A stretch of 64,000 bases of DNA, taken from positions 682,001 to 746,000 of the forward strand of contig NZ_CP016448.1 of assembly GCF_001713355.1 (NCBI RefSeq), given 5' to 3'. The translations under genes and the position numbers were made by a program. This document shows, one piece after another, positions 1 to 10,330 of the stretch. Every line of letters begins with the position of its first letter. Positions within the stretch are counted from its first letter, which is position 1. The notes below the pieces were generated by a model. That model saw nothing but the letters and a program-made list of their open reading frames with translations, had not been told where the DNA came from and ran no database searches. This DNA comes from Methyloversatilis sp. RAC08. Its GTDB lineage: Bacteria > Pseudomonadota > Gammaproteobacteria > Burkholderiales > Rhodocyclaceae.

Positions 1-2
1 TC

Positions 3-1307
3 GTGAAGGACCAGAAGAGCGGCCGCGTCATGCTGGTGCACGGCTCGTCGGGTGACGAATTCGGCGTGATCGGCTATCTGTTCGCACGCGATGTCGACAC
101 CGGCGAAGAAATCTGGGCGCGCCCCATGGTCGAAGGCCACATGGGCCGGCTCAACGGCAAGGACAGCACACCGACCGGCGACGCCAAGGCGCCGAGCTGG
201 CCGGATGACCCGAGCTCGCCGACCGGCAAGGTCGAAGCCTGGAGTCATGGCGGCGGTGCCCCCTGGCAGACCGCCTCGTTCGACGTCGAGCAGAACATGG
301 TCGTGATCGGTACCGGCAACCCGGCGCCGTGGAACACCTGGAAGCGCACCAAGGAAGGCGACAGCCCGAGCAAGTGGCCCAGCCTGTTCACGTCCGGTCA
401 GGCCTATGTCGATGCCTCGAGCGGCGAGCTGAAGGGCTTCTTCTCGCACACGCCGAATGATGCCTGGGACTTCTCCGGCAACAATTCCGTGCTGCTGTTC
501 GAATACAAGGATCCGAAGACCGGCAAGCAGATCAAGGCATCGGCACACGCCGACCGCAACGGCTACTTCTTCGTGACCGACCGCGAAAAGCTCGCGACCG
601 GTGCCGGCTACCCGTGGAAGCAGACGGCGCTGATCGGCGCCTGGCCGTTCGTAGATGGCATCACCTGGACCAAGGGATTCGACCTGAAGACCGGCATGCC
701 CAATGTGGTCGAAAGCCAGTACCCGCCGAAGCCGAAGGCCGGTGAAGAAAAGGGCGAAAGCATTTTCGTGTCACCGCCCTTCCTCGGCGGCACCAACTGG
801 ATGCCCATGTCCTACAGCCCTGCGACCGAGTTGTTCTACATTCCAGGCAACCACTGGGCGATGGACTACTGGGCGGAAAACGTCACCTACAAGGCGGGTG
901 CGGCCTACCTCGGCCAGGGCTTCCGCATCAAGAAGCTGTTCGACGACCATGTGGGCATCCTGCGCGCGATCGATCCGAAGACCGGCAAGATCGCCTGGGA
1001 ACACAAGGAGCAGTTCCCGCTGTGGGCCGGTACGCTGACCACCGCCGGCGGCCTTTTGTTCACGGGTACGTCCGACGGCTATGTGAAGGCCTTCGACGCA
1101 AAGACCGGCAAGGAAATGTGGAAATTCCAGACCGGTTCCGGCGTCGTATCGGTACCCATCACGTGGGAACAGGACGGCGAACAGTACGTCGGTATCGCCT
1201 CCGGTTACGGCGGCGCCGTGCCGCTGTGGGGGGGTGACATGGCGGAGCTGACCAAACAGGTGAATCAGGGCGGCTCATTCTGGGCCTTCAAGCTGCCGAA
1301 GCGCTGA
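3..1307 (+). CDS. PQQ-dependent (quinoprotein) alcohol dehydrogenase, C-terminal part
   Basis: This is the C-terminal 434 residues of a periplasmic quinoprotein alcohol dehydrogenase, which oxidises primary alcohols with PQQ and passes electrons to a soluble c-type cytochrome. The frame is open to the window edge, so the signal peptide, first propeller blades and vicinal-Cys motif lie outside. Visible family marks are NPAPWN, the catalytic-Asp motif AWDFSG (Asp codon 468-470), DRNG, GGTNWMPMSYSP and a closing tryptophan-docking blade (GTSDGYVKAFDAKTGKEMW). The residue two after the catalytic Asp is Ser (474-476). Lanthanide-dependent enzymes (XoxF, PedH) carry Asp there, so a calcium-dependent ExaA/PedE-like enzyme is inferred. 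The cytochrome gene two genes downstream supports an ethanol-type system. Exact substrate is unknown. Confidence 0.93.
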   Translation: MKDQKSGRVMLVHGSSGDEFGVIGYLFARDVDTGEEIWARPMVEGHMGRLNGKDSTPTGDAKAPSWPDDPSSPTGKVEAWSHGGGAPWQTASFDVEQNMVVIGTGNPAPWNTWKRTKEGDSPSKWPSLFTSGQAYVDASSGELKGFFSHTPNDAWDFSGNNSVLLFEYKDPKTGKQIKASAHADRNGYFFVTDREKLATGAGYPWKQTALIGAWPFVDGITWTKGFDLKTGMPNVVESQYPPKPKAGEEKGESIFVSPPFLGGTNWMPMSYSPATELFYIPGNHWAMDYWAENVTYKAGAAYLGQGFRIKKLFDDHVGILRAIDPKTGKIAWEHKEQFPLWAGTLTTAGGLLFTGTSDGYVKAFDAKTGKEMWKFQTGSGVVSVPITWEQDGEQYVGIASGYGGAVPLWGGDMAELTKQVNQGGSFWAFKLPKR

Positions 1308-1345
1308 TTCAGCGGGGCCCATGTACCCCGACGTTTCCTCCTCAG

Positions 1346-1371
1346 GCGGGCCGCCTCGGTCGGCGGTCCGC
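1346..1371 (+). terminator. Probable terminator after the quinoprotein gene
   Basis: A 10-bp stem (GCGGGCCGCC with GGCGGTCCGC, one G-T pair) with a 6-nt loop is followed by TCCTTTATT. It lies 39 nt after the dehydrogenase stop. The weak T tract means it may only attenuate transcription into the next two genes. Confidence 0.5.
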
Positions 1372-1509
1372 TCCTTTATTCCTGGTCGACACGCCCGAGC
1401 CGGGGGAAGACAGCGGCCACTCCTCCGCTCGCCTACCCGTCGGAAGCATACGGGTGCCACTTCCCGCGCCCGGAGGCCGTGGCGATCAGGTCATTTTTCG
1501 GATCTGCCC

Positions 1510-2109
1510 ATGAAGCTTTCGCGCATCGTCGCCTTCTGTGTGCTGCTTGGACGCCTGACTGCCCCGGCCCATGCCGTCGATGCTTCTTCCGTCGAGGAGG
1601 CGCACGAAGAAGTGCTGGTCATCAATGGCTGCCCCATCTGGCCCTACACCCGCTGTCCCGGCGTTGATCTCAGTCACGCCGACCTGTCGCTGCGCGATCT
1701 TGCGGGTGCCGACCTGACCGGTGCAAGACTGGTCCGCGCCGACCTGCGCAGCGCCAATCTGGCCGGCGCCATGCTGGACGGTGCCGATCTGAGCGCAGCA
1801 AATGTGCAGAAGGCGAACATTCCCGCCGCGTCGCTGCGTGGCGCCAGGCTCATCGCCACGAATCTGGAATTCGCTCGCATGTTCCGCGCCGACCTCAGCA
1901 ATGCCGACCTGTCGATGGCGAACATGGAAGCCGCCCGCGCCACCCATGTGCGACTGAATGGCGCGCGCCTGATCGACGTGAACATGCAGGAAACCAAGTT
2001 CCAGGAAGCCGACTTCCGCAACGCCGTCATGAAGAACTGCTTCACCCGCTTTGCCGTATTCCTGGACGTGAGCTTCGAAGGCTGCGACGGCTGTCCGGTC
2101 GACTGGTAA
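1510..2109 (+). CDS. Exported pentapeptide-repeat protein
   Basis: A 199-residue protein begins with a Sec signal peptide (MKLSRIVAFCVLL...PAHA, cleavage near residue 24). From about residue 50 onward it consists of pentapeptide repeats of the A(D/N)LxX type (for example ADLSLRDLAGADLTGARL), which fold as a right-handed quadrilateral beta helix. The mature N-terminus has a Cys pair (GCPIWPYTRC) and the C-terminus ends CDGCPVDW, so disulfides capping the helix are plausible. The ATG at 1510 is chosen because it gives an intact signal peptide; the frame is open further upstream. It sits between a quinoprotein dehydrogenase and its likely cytochrome, suggesting a periplasmic role in that pathway, but no biochemical function is known to me. 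Confidence 0.85.
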   Translation: MKLSRIVAFCVLLGRLTAPAHAVDASSVEEAHEEVLVINGCPIWPYTRCPGVDLSHADLSLRDLAGADLTGARLVRADLRSANLAGAMLDGADLSAANVQKANIPAASLRGARLIATNLEFARMFRADLSNADLSMANMEAARATHVRLNGARLIDVNMQETKFQEADFRNAVMKNCFTRFAVFLDVSFEGCDGCPVDW

Positions 2110-2118
2110 GCCCGATCA

Positions 2119-2595
2119 ATGATGCCGAGATCCGACATGACACAACGACTGCTCGCCCCGCTGCTCGCCAGTGCGCTGTTCCTGCTGGCGGACCCCGCAT
2201 TCGCCGAGCGGCCTGCGGCACCGCTGACCGACACATCGTCCCTGCCCATGCTGGGCGCTGCCTGGCGCGACGCCAATCCCTATCGCGATGACGCGGCGAT
2301 CGCCGCGGTCGGGCGCACGCTGTACAACGAAACCTGTTCGAAGTGCCACGGCCCGGAAATGAATGCGAAGGGCCACCCTGCTCCGCCGCTGCGCCGGCTG
2401 CAGCGCTACTGCAGGAAGGTGCAGGACGCCGCGTTGAAAGCGCGCTGTCTGGCCGACGTGGACCACTATTTCGTGACCACGGTGCTGAAGGGCAAATACA
2501 TCCTGGGTGTGGAACACATGCCTGCATGGGACGGCATCCTGAAGCAGGAAGCCGTGTGGGCCATCAAGACCTACGTCGATTCGCGTAGCCGCTGA
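2119..2595 (+). CDS. c-type cytochrome, PedF/c550-like
   Basis: A 158-residue exported monohaem cytochrome c with signal peptide (LLAPLLASALFLLADPAFA) and a single haem-binding motif CSKCH near residue 73. The axial Met is probably in the GVEHMPAWDG segment. The layout (RTLYNETCSKCHG...KGKYILGVEHMPAW...AIKTYVDS) fits the PedF/cytochrome c550 family, electron acceptor of PQQ ethanol dehydrogenases. Two Cys outside the haem motif (CRKVQ, RCLAD) may form a disulfide. Start could be 2119 or the later ATG at 2137, which gives a cleaner signal peptide. It is 9 nt after the pentapeptide-repeat gene and most likely cotranscribed with it. Confidence 0.9.
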   Translation: MMPRSDMTQRLLAPLLASALFLLADPAFAERPAAPLTDTSSLPMLGAAWRDANPYRDDAAIAAVGRTLYNETCSKCHGPEMNAKGHPAPPLRRLQRYCRKVQDAALKARCLADVDHYFVTTVLKGKYILGVEHMPAWDGILKQEAVWAIKTYVDSRSR

Positions 2596-2626
2596 GCGGC
2601 CCCGACAAAGAGGCCGCGGCAAGCAA

Positions 2627-2657
2627 AAAGGCCCGTCGGTGCATGCCGGCGGGCCTT
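2627..2657. terminator. Bidirectional terminator between convergent genes
   Basis: A 13-bp stem (AAAGGCCCGTCGG with CCGGCGGGCCTTT, one G-T pair) around TGCAT, with A and T tracts on either side. It sits between the convergent cytochrome gene and chemoreceptor gene and can end transcription both ways. Confidence 0.85.
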
Positions 2658-2676
2658 TGTGTCGGGCGGGAGCGGA

Positions 2677-3843
2677 TCAGATCTGGAAGGTACGCAGGCT
2701 GCCTTCGAGTTCGCGTGCCGACGCGGCCAGCGATTCGCCCTGCGTGGCGGTCATCGACACACCGCGTGCATTGTCTTCCGACAGCGCCGACAGTTCGCCC
2801 GCATTGCGCAGGATGGCGTGCGCCGTGGTGTCCTGTTCCTGCATGCTCAGTGCGACTTCGCCGGACTTGCTGACCAGTTCGTCCATGCGCTGCAGGATGT
2901 TGGTGAAGGTGTCGACCGCGCCGCGCGAGGTCTTGACCGCGCCGCTGACCCGCTCGCTCGCCTGGCCGACACGCTCAACCGTTTCCTTCGCGTCGTGACG
3001 GATCTTGGCGACGATGTGTTCGATGTCGGCAGTCGAGCCCTGGGTGCGCTGTGCCAGCTTGCGCACCTCGTCGGCCACCACGGCGAAGCCACGGCCCTGT
3101 TCACCGGCACGTGCGGCTTCGATCGCGGCGTTCAGTGCCAGCAGGTTGGTCTGGTCCGAAATTTCTTTTACCACGTCGTTGATCTTGGCGATCTCTTCGG
3201 AATCCTTGACCAGACGTTCGATCACGGTCAGCGACTCTTCCATCTCGACCGCGATGCGGCTGACGCCGTCCATCGAGTGCTCGAGGTCGGTCTTGCCACT
3301 GCGCGTGCTGTCACCCGTGCTGCGCACGATGCTGTCCATGTCCGCCGACAGGGCAGCGACCTGACGCGCCGACGCCGTCATTTCCTCCATCGCCTCGGCG
3401 ACCGTGCGAATGCGGTCCGCCTGCTTGGTTCCATTCTGGTTCGCCGTGATGGTCAGTTGCGACAGTTCTTCGGCCGACTGCGTGAGCGTCGACGACAGCA
3501 CCGTCATCTTCTCGATCAGCTTGCGGAAGGACTTGCAGGCCTGGTTGTACTCATAGCCCAGCCAGGCGAAATCATCCTTGCCGGACAGGCTGAGCTTGTG
3601 GTTAAGCTTCCCCTCGGCGAGGCTGTGCAGCGCATTGACGACCATTTCGGCACGCCGGCCGAAGCCGTTGCCGAACCAGAAACCGACGCCGAGGATTGCC
3701 GCGAAGCTGATCGCACCTGCCGCCAGCAGGCCGGCCGTGCCCGGAAAGAAGGTTTGCTGTACGCCGAGTGTGGTCACGCTGACGACACTCGCCAGCAATG
3801 AATGAAATATGAACGCCTTTCGCACGCTGAGCTGATTTCTCAT
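2677..3843 (-). CDS. Methyl-accepting chemotaxis protein without periplasmic sensor
   Basis: A 388-residue chemoreceptor. Two hydrophobic segments (about residues 11-28 and 35-57) are separated by only a few residues, so there is no periplasmic ligand-binding domain. A HAMP-like segment follows, then the signalling domain with the conserved hairpin ([19 protein letters not shown], then [19 protein letters not shown], residues about 230-275). Such receptors sense through the membrane, through an internal signal or through a partner. The start is preceded by GGAGGAAT. The tail (LRTFQI) lacks the aromatic-acidic tail of the receptor in the main chemotaxis operon. It is a single-gene unit between two terminators. 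Confidence 0.92.
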   Translation of the reverse strand: MRNQLSVRKAFIFHSLLASVVSVTTLGVQQTFFPGTAGLLAAGAISFAAILGVGFWFGNGFGRRAEMVVNALHSLAEGKLNHKLSLSGKDDFAWLGYEYNQACKSFRKLIEKMTVLSSTLTQSAEELSQLTITANQNGTKQADRIRTVAEAMEEMTASARQVAALSADMDSIVRSTGDSTRSGKTDLEHSMDGVSRIAVEMEESLTVIERLVKDSEEIAKINDVVKEISDQTNLLALNAAIEAARAGEQGRGFAVVADEVRKLAQRTQGSTADIEHIVAKIRHDAKETVERVGQASERVSGAVKTSRGAVDTFTNILQRMDELVSKSGEVALSMQEQDTTAHAILRNAGELSALSEDNARGVSMTATQGESLAASARELEGSLRTFQI

Positions 3844-3985
3844 GTATTCCTCCTCGGAAGCAAGATTGATGGCCAGAAATGGAGCGACGCTTGTGTAGTT
3901 TTGACTTCGTTTGCGATGCGCCGTCCGACTCGTTCAGCAGATAACGACCGGTGGCGAGCCTGGCTTGAATCAATAATGAGAAAGC

Positions 3986-4016
3986 AAAATGCCGCACCAG
4001 AGTGGTGCGGCATTTT
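3986..4016. terminator. Terminator of the dctPQM operon
   Basis: A perfect 13-bp stem (AAAATGCCGCACC with GGTGCGGCATTTT), loop AGAGT, lies 35 nt beyond the dctM stop codon. Reading leftward it ends in GCATTTTGCTTT. It also has a T tract on the plus strand. Confidence 0.88.
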
Positions 4017-4050
4017 TCTCAGGGCGCAGCATCGAACAGCTCGATGCCTG

Positions 4051-5337
4051 CTAGCTCATCATGCCCAGCGTGCGCGGCAGCCACAGCGACATCGACGGCC
4101 AGTAGGTGACGATCATCAGGAAGATGAGCATGGTGATCAGCCACGGCGTGACCGCCTTGGTCATGTCGGTCATGCCGAGTTTCGCGATGCCGCTGCCCAC
4201 ATACAGGTTCAGTCCCACAGGCGGCGTGATCATGCCGATCTCCATGTTCACCGTGATGATGATGCCGAAGTGCACCGGGTCGATGCCCAGCGCCATCGCC
4301 ACCGGAAACAGGATGGGCGCGGTGATCAGGATGATGGACGACGGCTCCATGATGTTGCCGGCCAGCAGCAGCAGGATATTCACCACCAGCAGGAAGCCCA
4401 GTGCACCCAGACCACTGTCCACCAGCCAGGCCGCCACCGCCTGCGGAATCTGTTCCGACGTGAGCAGGAAGGAGAACAGGATGGCGTTGGTGATGATGTA
4501 GAGCAGCATCGCGCTCATGTTGGCCGAGTCGAGCAGCACCTTGGGGATGCGCTTCAGCGGCAGATCGCGATAGACGAATACCGCCACGATGAAGGCGTAC
4601 ACCGCACTCATCGCCGCCGCTTCGGTCGGCGTGAAGATGCCGGTATAGATGCCGCCCATCACGACGAAGATCAGCATCAGGCCCCAGAAGGACTCGCGGA
4701 AGGCCTTGATGCGGTCGGCCACCGGTGCCTTCGCCATGCGCGGATAGTTGTTCTTCTTCGCGAACCACCAGGTCGTGAAGCCGAGCATGAACAGCAGCAC
4801 CGCGCCTGGAATCACGCCCGCCATGAACAGCGCGCCGATCGACGAATTGGTCGATACCGCGTACATCACCATGACGATCGACGGCGGAATCAGGATGCCC
4901 AGCGCGCCCGAACTGGCGACGATGCCGGCGCCGAACTTCATCGGGAAGCCCTGCTTCACCATGGCCGGCAGCAGGATGGCACCGATCGCCGCCACGGTCG
5001 CCGGGCTGGAACCCGACACCGCGGCAAACAGCCCGCAGGCCACGACGCCGCCCATGCCCAGACCACCGTGAAAGTGACCGACCAGCGAGGTGGCGAAATT
5101 GATCATGCGTTTCGCCACGCCGCCATGGGTCAGGAAGTTGCCGGCCAGGATGAAGAACGGAATCGCCATGATTTCGAACTTCTCGATACCCGTGAACAGC
5201 TTCAGCGCCACCGACTCGACCGGCACGTCGGTCATCGTGAACAGGAAGGTCAGTACCGTCAGACCGAGCGAGATCGATACCGGCATGCCGGTCAGCATCA
5301 GCACCAGCAGCATGACGAAGATGATGGCGGCGCTCAT
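4051..5337 (-). CDS. dctM: TRAP transporter large permease DctM
   Basis: A 428-residue integral membrane protein of the TRAP DctM family with about 12 hydrophobic segments throughout. It is the channel-forming subunit that couples sodium (or proton) movement to uptake of the organic acid handed over by DctP. Typical features include an N-terminal hydrophobic VMLLVLMLTGMPVSISLG segment, SGSSPATVAAIGAILLPAM, GILIPPSI and ITPPVGLNLYV near the C-terminus. The length is normal for the family. Its ATG overlaps the dctQ stop (ATGA), indicating translational coupling. Confidence 0.95.
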   Translation of the reverse strand: MSAAIIFVMLLVLMLTGMPVSISLGLTVLTFLFTMTDVPVESVALKLFTGIEKFEIMAIPFFILAGNFLTHGGVAKRMINFATSLVGHFHGGLGMGGVVACGLFAAVSGSSPATVAAIGAILLPAMVKQGFPMKFGAGIVASSGALGILIPPSIVMVMYAVSTNSSIGALFMAGVIPGAVLLFMLGFTTWWFAKKNNYPRMAKAPVADRIKAFRESFWGLMLIFVVMGGIYTGIFTPTEAAAMSAVYAFIVAVFVYRDLPLKRIPKVLLDSANMSAMLLYIITNAILFSFLLTSEQIPQAVAAWLVDSGLGALGFLLVVNILLLLAGNIMEPSSIILITAPILFPVAMALGIDPVHFGIIITVNMEIGMITPPVGLNLYVGSGIAKLGMTDMTKAVTPWLITMLIFLMIVTYWPSMSLWLPRTLGMMS

Positions 5338-5996
5338 TTGCGGCCTCCCTTCGCATGTTCGGCTTCTTCAGCGTTCTCGACCGCCTCGCCCACCAGGATG
5401 GGCTTGACCTCGTCCATGCCCTCGACGTGCGCATGATCGTGATGCGGCAATTCACCGGTGCGGATGAAGGTCGTCATCACCTGCAGGAAGCGGAAGCACA
5501 TCAGGCCGGAACCGAGCGGGATCGCCATGTAGACCATCCAGGTCGGCCACTCCAGGTCGGGCGTGGTCGGTCCTTCATACAGATCGCCGATGTCCAGGCC
5601 GATCGTGCTGCGTACGGCGTAGGCGGCGCCGTTCTCCCACACGAAGTGGCTGCCCAGCACGCAGACGATGCCGGTGAACAGCGCGCCGGCCGCCAGCCCG
5701 AAAATGACGAACTTGTTGCGCAGCGCAGGCTGCAGCTGGTTGATCAGCACATCGACACCGACGTGGATGCCGGTGCGTACGCCGTAGGCGGCGCCGAACT
5801 TGGCCATCCAGACGAACAGGATGATGCACAGTTCCTGCGCCCAGCTGAGGTTCAGTGAAAGCAGCCAGTCCTGCAGGCCGGGGATGCTGTATCCGCTGGC
5901 GTAGCGATGGACAACCGCAACGAAAATGACGATGGTGGCGACGCCAATCAGCAGCGTGATCAGCCACTCCTCGATATGGTCGAGCAAGCGGAGCAC
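5334..5996 (-). CDS. dctQ: TRAP transporter small permease DctQ
   Basis: A 220-residue DctQ-type subunit with four hydrophobic segments (ITLLIGVATIVIFVAVVHRY, the ELCIILFVWMAKFGAAYG region, FGLAAGALFTGIVCVLG and VYMAIPLGSGLMCFRFL). It pairs with DctM in the membrane. The GTG at 5996 is chosen: it has GGGGAG 5 nt upstream, begins just before the first helix and avoids overlap with dctP. The earlier ATG at 6137 would overlap dctP by 44 nt. The C-terminal tail after the last helix is long and rich in His and Glu (HHDHAHVEG), unusual for DctQ and possibly metal-binding. Confidence 0.9.
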   Translation of the reverse strand: MLRLLDHIEEWLITLLIGVATIVIFVAVVHRYASGYSIPGLQDWLLSLNLSWAQELCIILFVWMAKFGAAYGVRTGIHVGVDVLINQLQPALRNKFVIFGLAAGALFTGIVCVLGSHFVWENGAAYAVRSTIGLDIGDLYEGPTTPDLEWPTWMVYMAIPLGSGLMCFRFLQVMTTFIRTGELPHHDHAHVEGMDEVKPILVGEAVENAEEAEHAKGGRK

Positions 5997-6093
5997 GGCG
6001 GTCTCCCCGAAAGTTTGAAAGGCGCGCAGAGAGCCCTGCGCCCGGCGAATCAGGCGGTTGCCACCCGACCGGGCAGCAACCGGATCGAGCGGC

Positions 6094-7098
6094 TTACAGC
6101 TTCGACGGATCGAATGCCGTTTCCTTGTAGATGGCATCGATCAGTTCGCGACCGATGCGGCCTTCCATCTTCTTGTGCACCGGTACCATGGCGCGCTTGA
6201 ACGCCAGGCGCTCGTCGGCCGTCGGCACATAGACCTGCGTCTTGCCGCTCTTGCGGATGCCTTCGAGCGAGGCGTCGTTCTCTTCCTTGGCGATCTTGTT
6301 CGCGTACTCGGTCGATTCCTTCATCGCCACATCAAGCTGGCCGCGCACGTCGGCCGGCAGACCGTCCCAGAACTTCTTGTTCACGATGACCGCGTAGCCG
6401 AGATAGCCATGGTCGGTCACCGCCATGTGCTTCTGCACCTCGTGCATCTTCTGCGTGTACATGTTGGAGTGCGGGTTTTCGGTACCATCGACCACGCCGG
6501 TCTGCAGCGCCTGATAGGCCTCGGAGAACGCCATCACCTGCGGCAGCGCACCGATGCTGCGCATCTGCTCTTCAAGCACCTTGGACGACTGGATGCGCAA
6601 CTTCTTCGCCTTCAGGTCGGCCGGCGTCCTGATCGGCGTATTGGCCGAGAAGGACTTGAAGCCGTTGTCCCAGAACGCCAGACCGATGATGCCCTTGGAA
6701 TCGAGCTTCTTCAGGATGCCGGCGCCGATCGGGCCCTTGGTCACCTTGTGCAGGTCGGCGTAGCCGTCGAAGATGAACGGCAGGTCGAACACCTCGAATT
6801 CCTTGACGCCCAGCGGGCCGAACTTGGCCAGCGACGGTGCCAGCATCTGCACGGCACCCAGCTGCAACGCCTCCATCTCTTCCTTGTCCTTGTACAGCTG
6901 GCTGTTCGGATAGACCTCGACCTTCACCTTGCCGCCGGTCAGTTCCTCGGCGCGCTTCTTGAAAAAGTCGGCCGCCTTGCCCTTCGGTGTTTCGGTCGCC
7001 ACGACGTGGCTGAACTTGATCACGATGGGCTGTTGTGCAGCGGCAAACGGGGTCAGGCCGAGCGCAATCAGGCCGAACAACATCGAATGAAGTTTCAT
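6094..7098 (-). CDS. dctP: TRAP transporter substrate-binding protein DctP
   Basis: A 334-residue periplasmic solute-binding protein with Sec signal peptide (MKLHSMLFGLIALGLTPFAAAQ). The sequence IKFSHVVATETPKGKAADFF, the hinge segment IRTPADLKAKKLRIQSS with its conserved Arg, and FSEAYQALQTGVVDGTENP are typical of C4-dicarboxylate (malate, succinate, fumarate) binders. The conserved Arg of the LRIQ segment normally clamps the carboxylate. The ATG at 7098 has a strong GGAGGAG upstream; an earlier in-frame ATG at 7152 would spoil the signal peptide. It is the first gene of dctPQM and is preceded by a palindromic operator candidate. Confidence 0.95.
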   Translation of the reverse strand: MKLHSMLFGLIALGLTPFAAAQQPIVIKFSHVVATETPKGKAADFFKKRAEELTGGKVKVEVYPNSQLYKDKEEMEALQLGAVQMLAPSLAKFGPLGVKEFEVFDLPFIFDGYADLHKVTKGPIGAGILKKLDSKGIIGLAFWDNGFKSFSANTPIRTPADLKAKKLRIQSSKVLEEQMRSIGALPQVMAFSEAYQALQTGVVDGTENPHSNMYTQKMHEVQKHMAVTDHGYLGYAVIVNKKFWDGLPADVRGQLDVAMKESTEYANKIAKEENDASLEGIRKSGKTQVYVPTADERLAFKRAMVPVHKKMEGRIGRELIDAIYKETAFDPSKL

Positions 7099-7189
7099 GA
7101 GGTCTCCTCCTTTATGGATGCACCGGACGCGAACCGCCCGTGTGATGCCCAAATTCTGGGCGCGTCACTGCACGAAGGCCATTGTGGAT

Positions 7190-7210
7190 ATCCGCAACCG
7201 CGTTGCGGAT
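7190..7210. promoter_or_regulatory. Candidate operator upstream of dctP
   Basis: A perfect 9-bp inverted repeat, ATCCGCAAC-CGC-GTTGCGGAT, is followed by a further half-site (CGCAAC, 7214-7219) that makes a second overlapping dyad with GTTGCG. It lies about 90-110 nt upstream of the dctP start, in the only non-coding stretch before the TRAP operon, so a regulator site for dctPQM is inferred. Confidence 0.55.
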
Positions 7211-7260
7211 CTGCGCAACCGATCGGAAAGCGCCGGACACGGGCGCGCCGGCGATCCGCC

Positions 7261-8900
<1,640 letters not shown>

Positions 8901-8904
8901 ATCA

Positions 8905-9771
8905 TCATTTGAGCCTGTAGATCGAGGGCTTGACGATCTCCACGCGGCCAGTCACGCCGTGCAGGTTTTCAGAATGGCTCACGAAAACATGGCCGTGCGG
9001 TTTCAGCCTCGACAGCACGCGTGCCATGACCTGACGCTTTGTCTCCGGGTCGAAGTAGATCATCACATTGCGTATGAACACGATGTCGAACATGCCGATG
9101 TCGGGCAAGTTCTCGTTCAGGTTGATCTGGGCAAACGACACCCTTTCGCGCAGGGACCGGTCGATGAGGAAGGTCCCTTCCTGCGGACCGGTGCCCTTGA
9201 GGCAGAAGCGCTTCAGGAAAGCGGGCGGAATCTTCTCTGCACGCGCCATCGGATAGTGAGCACGGCGGGCCGTTTCGAGCACCCGCGTACTCAGGTCCGA
9301 GCCGAATATTTCCCAGCGACGTCCCATGCCCAGCGTATCGGCCAGCACCATCGCCAGCGTGTAGATCTCCTCGCCGGACGAACTCGCCGCGCTCCATATC
9401 CGCAGCGGCTCGCTGCCCTCGAAGCCGTTCAGCAGGTGATCGCGGAGGAAGCTGAAATGGGCCGGTTCGCGGAAGAAATAGGTTTCGTTCGTGGTCAGAA
9501 GATCGATCGCGACCTGCAATTCACCCGGTCGGCTTCCTTCCATCAGCAGTTCGAAGTAGGCACTCCAGCCACCTGCGCCACACGGTGCCAGCCGTTTGGC
9601 CAGGCGTCCCATGAGCAGCGTCTTCTTGTGGTCGGCGAGCGCAATGCCCGCCACCTCATGCAACCAGCGCTGGAAGCAACGGAAATCGGCATCGCTGATC
9701 GGCGGCGGGAAGGATGCAGCCGCCGGTCTCCCGGGCGGGCTGCCGGCAAAAGCCGGGACTGCAGCGCTCAT
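8905..9771 (-). CDS. cheR: Chemoreceptor methyltransferase CheR
   Basis: A 288-residue CheR that methylates receptor glutamates with S-adenosylmethionine. An N-terminal helical domain (about residues 25-90, FRCFQRWLHEVAGIALADHK) is followed by the LLTTNETYFFREPAHF signature and the methyltransferase domain with the SAM-binding segment IWSAASSSGEEIYTLAM. FDIVFIRNVMIYFDPE and the C-terminal LFVSHSEN-like segment (HVFVSHSENLHG) are standard. The first 20 residues are Pro/Ala-rich. It is 16 nt after cheW and 4 nt before cheD. Confidence 0.96.
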   Translation of the reverse strand: MSAAVPAFAGSPPGRPAAASFPPPISDADFRCFQRWLHEVAGIALADHKKTLLMGRLAKRLAPCGAGGWSAYFELLMEGSRPGELQVAIDLLTTNETYFFREPAHFSFLRDHLLNGFEGSEPLRIWSAASSSGEEIYTLAMVLADTLGMGRRWEIFGSDLSTRVLETARRAHYPMARAEKIPPAFLKRFCLKGTGPQEGTFLIDRSLRERVSFAQINLNENLPDIGMFDIVFIRNVMIYFDPETKRQVMARVLSRLKPHGHVFVSHSENLHGVTGRVEIVKPSIYRLK

Positions 9772-9787
9772 GCAAGGGCTCCCGTGG

Positions 9788-10327
9788 TCAGCCAGCGGCT
9801 TTCATGTCATTGACCGCCACCATGTCTTCGCCGGCGAGCACGCGGTCGATGTCCAGCATGATCACGAAGCCGTCATCCAGCTTGCCCATGCCGGCGATGA
9901 AGTCCGCCCTCACCTTCGCACCGAAGGACGGCCCGGGCTCCACCGACTGCGGCGGAATGTCGACCACCTGACTCACCGCATCCACGATGATCCCCATGTC
10001 CTGCGCCTCACCGTCGTTCGTCACCTCCACGATGACGATGCAGGTCCGTCGCGTCACCGCAGCGCTGTCGCTGCGCAGCCGGTTCGCCAGATCGATCACC
10101 GGCACCACCCGCCCGCGCAGATTGATCACCCCGCGTACGAAGCCCGGCATCATCGGCACCTGCGTCACACCGCCGTATTCGATGATTTCCTTCACCGACA
10201 ACAAGCCCAGCGCATAGCTTTCGTCGCCCAGCCTGAAGGTCAGGTACTGCTGCTGCTGCTCCGCCGCAGAGTCGTCTTCATCTACGACTGCCAGTGCCAA
10301 TGCATGGCGTGAATTCATGTCGCCCAC
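9788..10327 (-). CDS. cheW: Chemotaxis coupling protein CheW
   Basis: A 179-residue CheW coupling CheA to receptors. The CheW fold runs from about residue 27 (YLTFRLGDESYALGLLSVKEII) with the conserved receptor-binding segment PGFVRGVINLRGRVVPVIDL and the later GIIVDAVSQVVDIPPQSVEP. About 25 extra N-terminal residues are low complexity (EDDSAAEQQQQ). Start at 10327 or the Met three codons later (10318). It follows the operon's mcp after a 173-nt spacer that holds what looks like an old receptor 3-prime end. Confidence 0.95.
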   Translation of the reverse strand: MGDMNSRHALALAVVDEDDSAAEQQQQYLTFRLGDESYALGLLSVKEIIEYGGVTQVPMMPGFVRGVINLRGRVVPVIDLANRLRSDSAAVTRRTCIVIVEVTNDGEAQDMGIIVDAVSQVVDIPPQSVEPGPSFGAKVRADFIAGMGKLDDGFVIMLDIDRVLAGEDMVAVNDMKAAG

Positions 10328-10330
10328 TCC

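Noticed and set aside
2659-3801. Open frame of 380 codons opposite the chemoreceptor
   Set aside because: Complement of conserved receptor helices; no start signal or domain.
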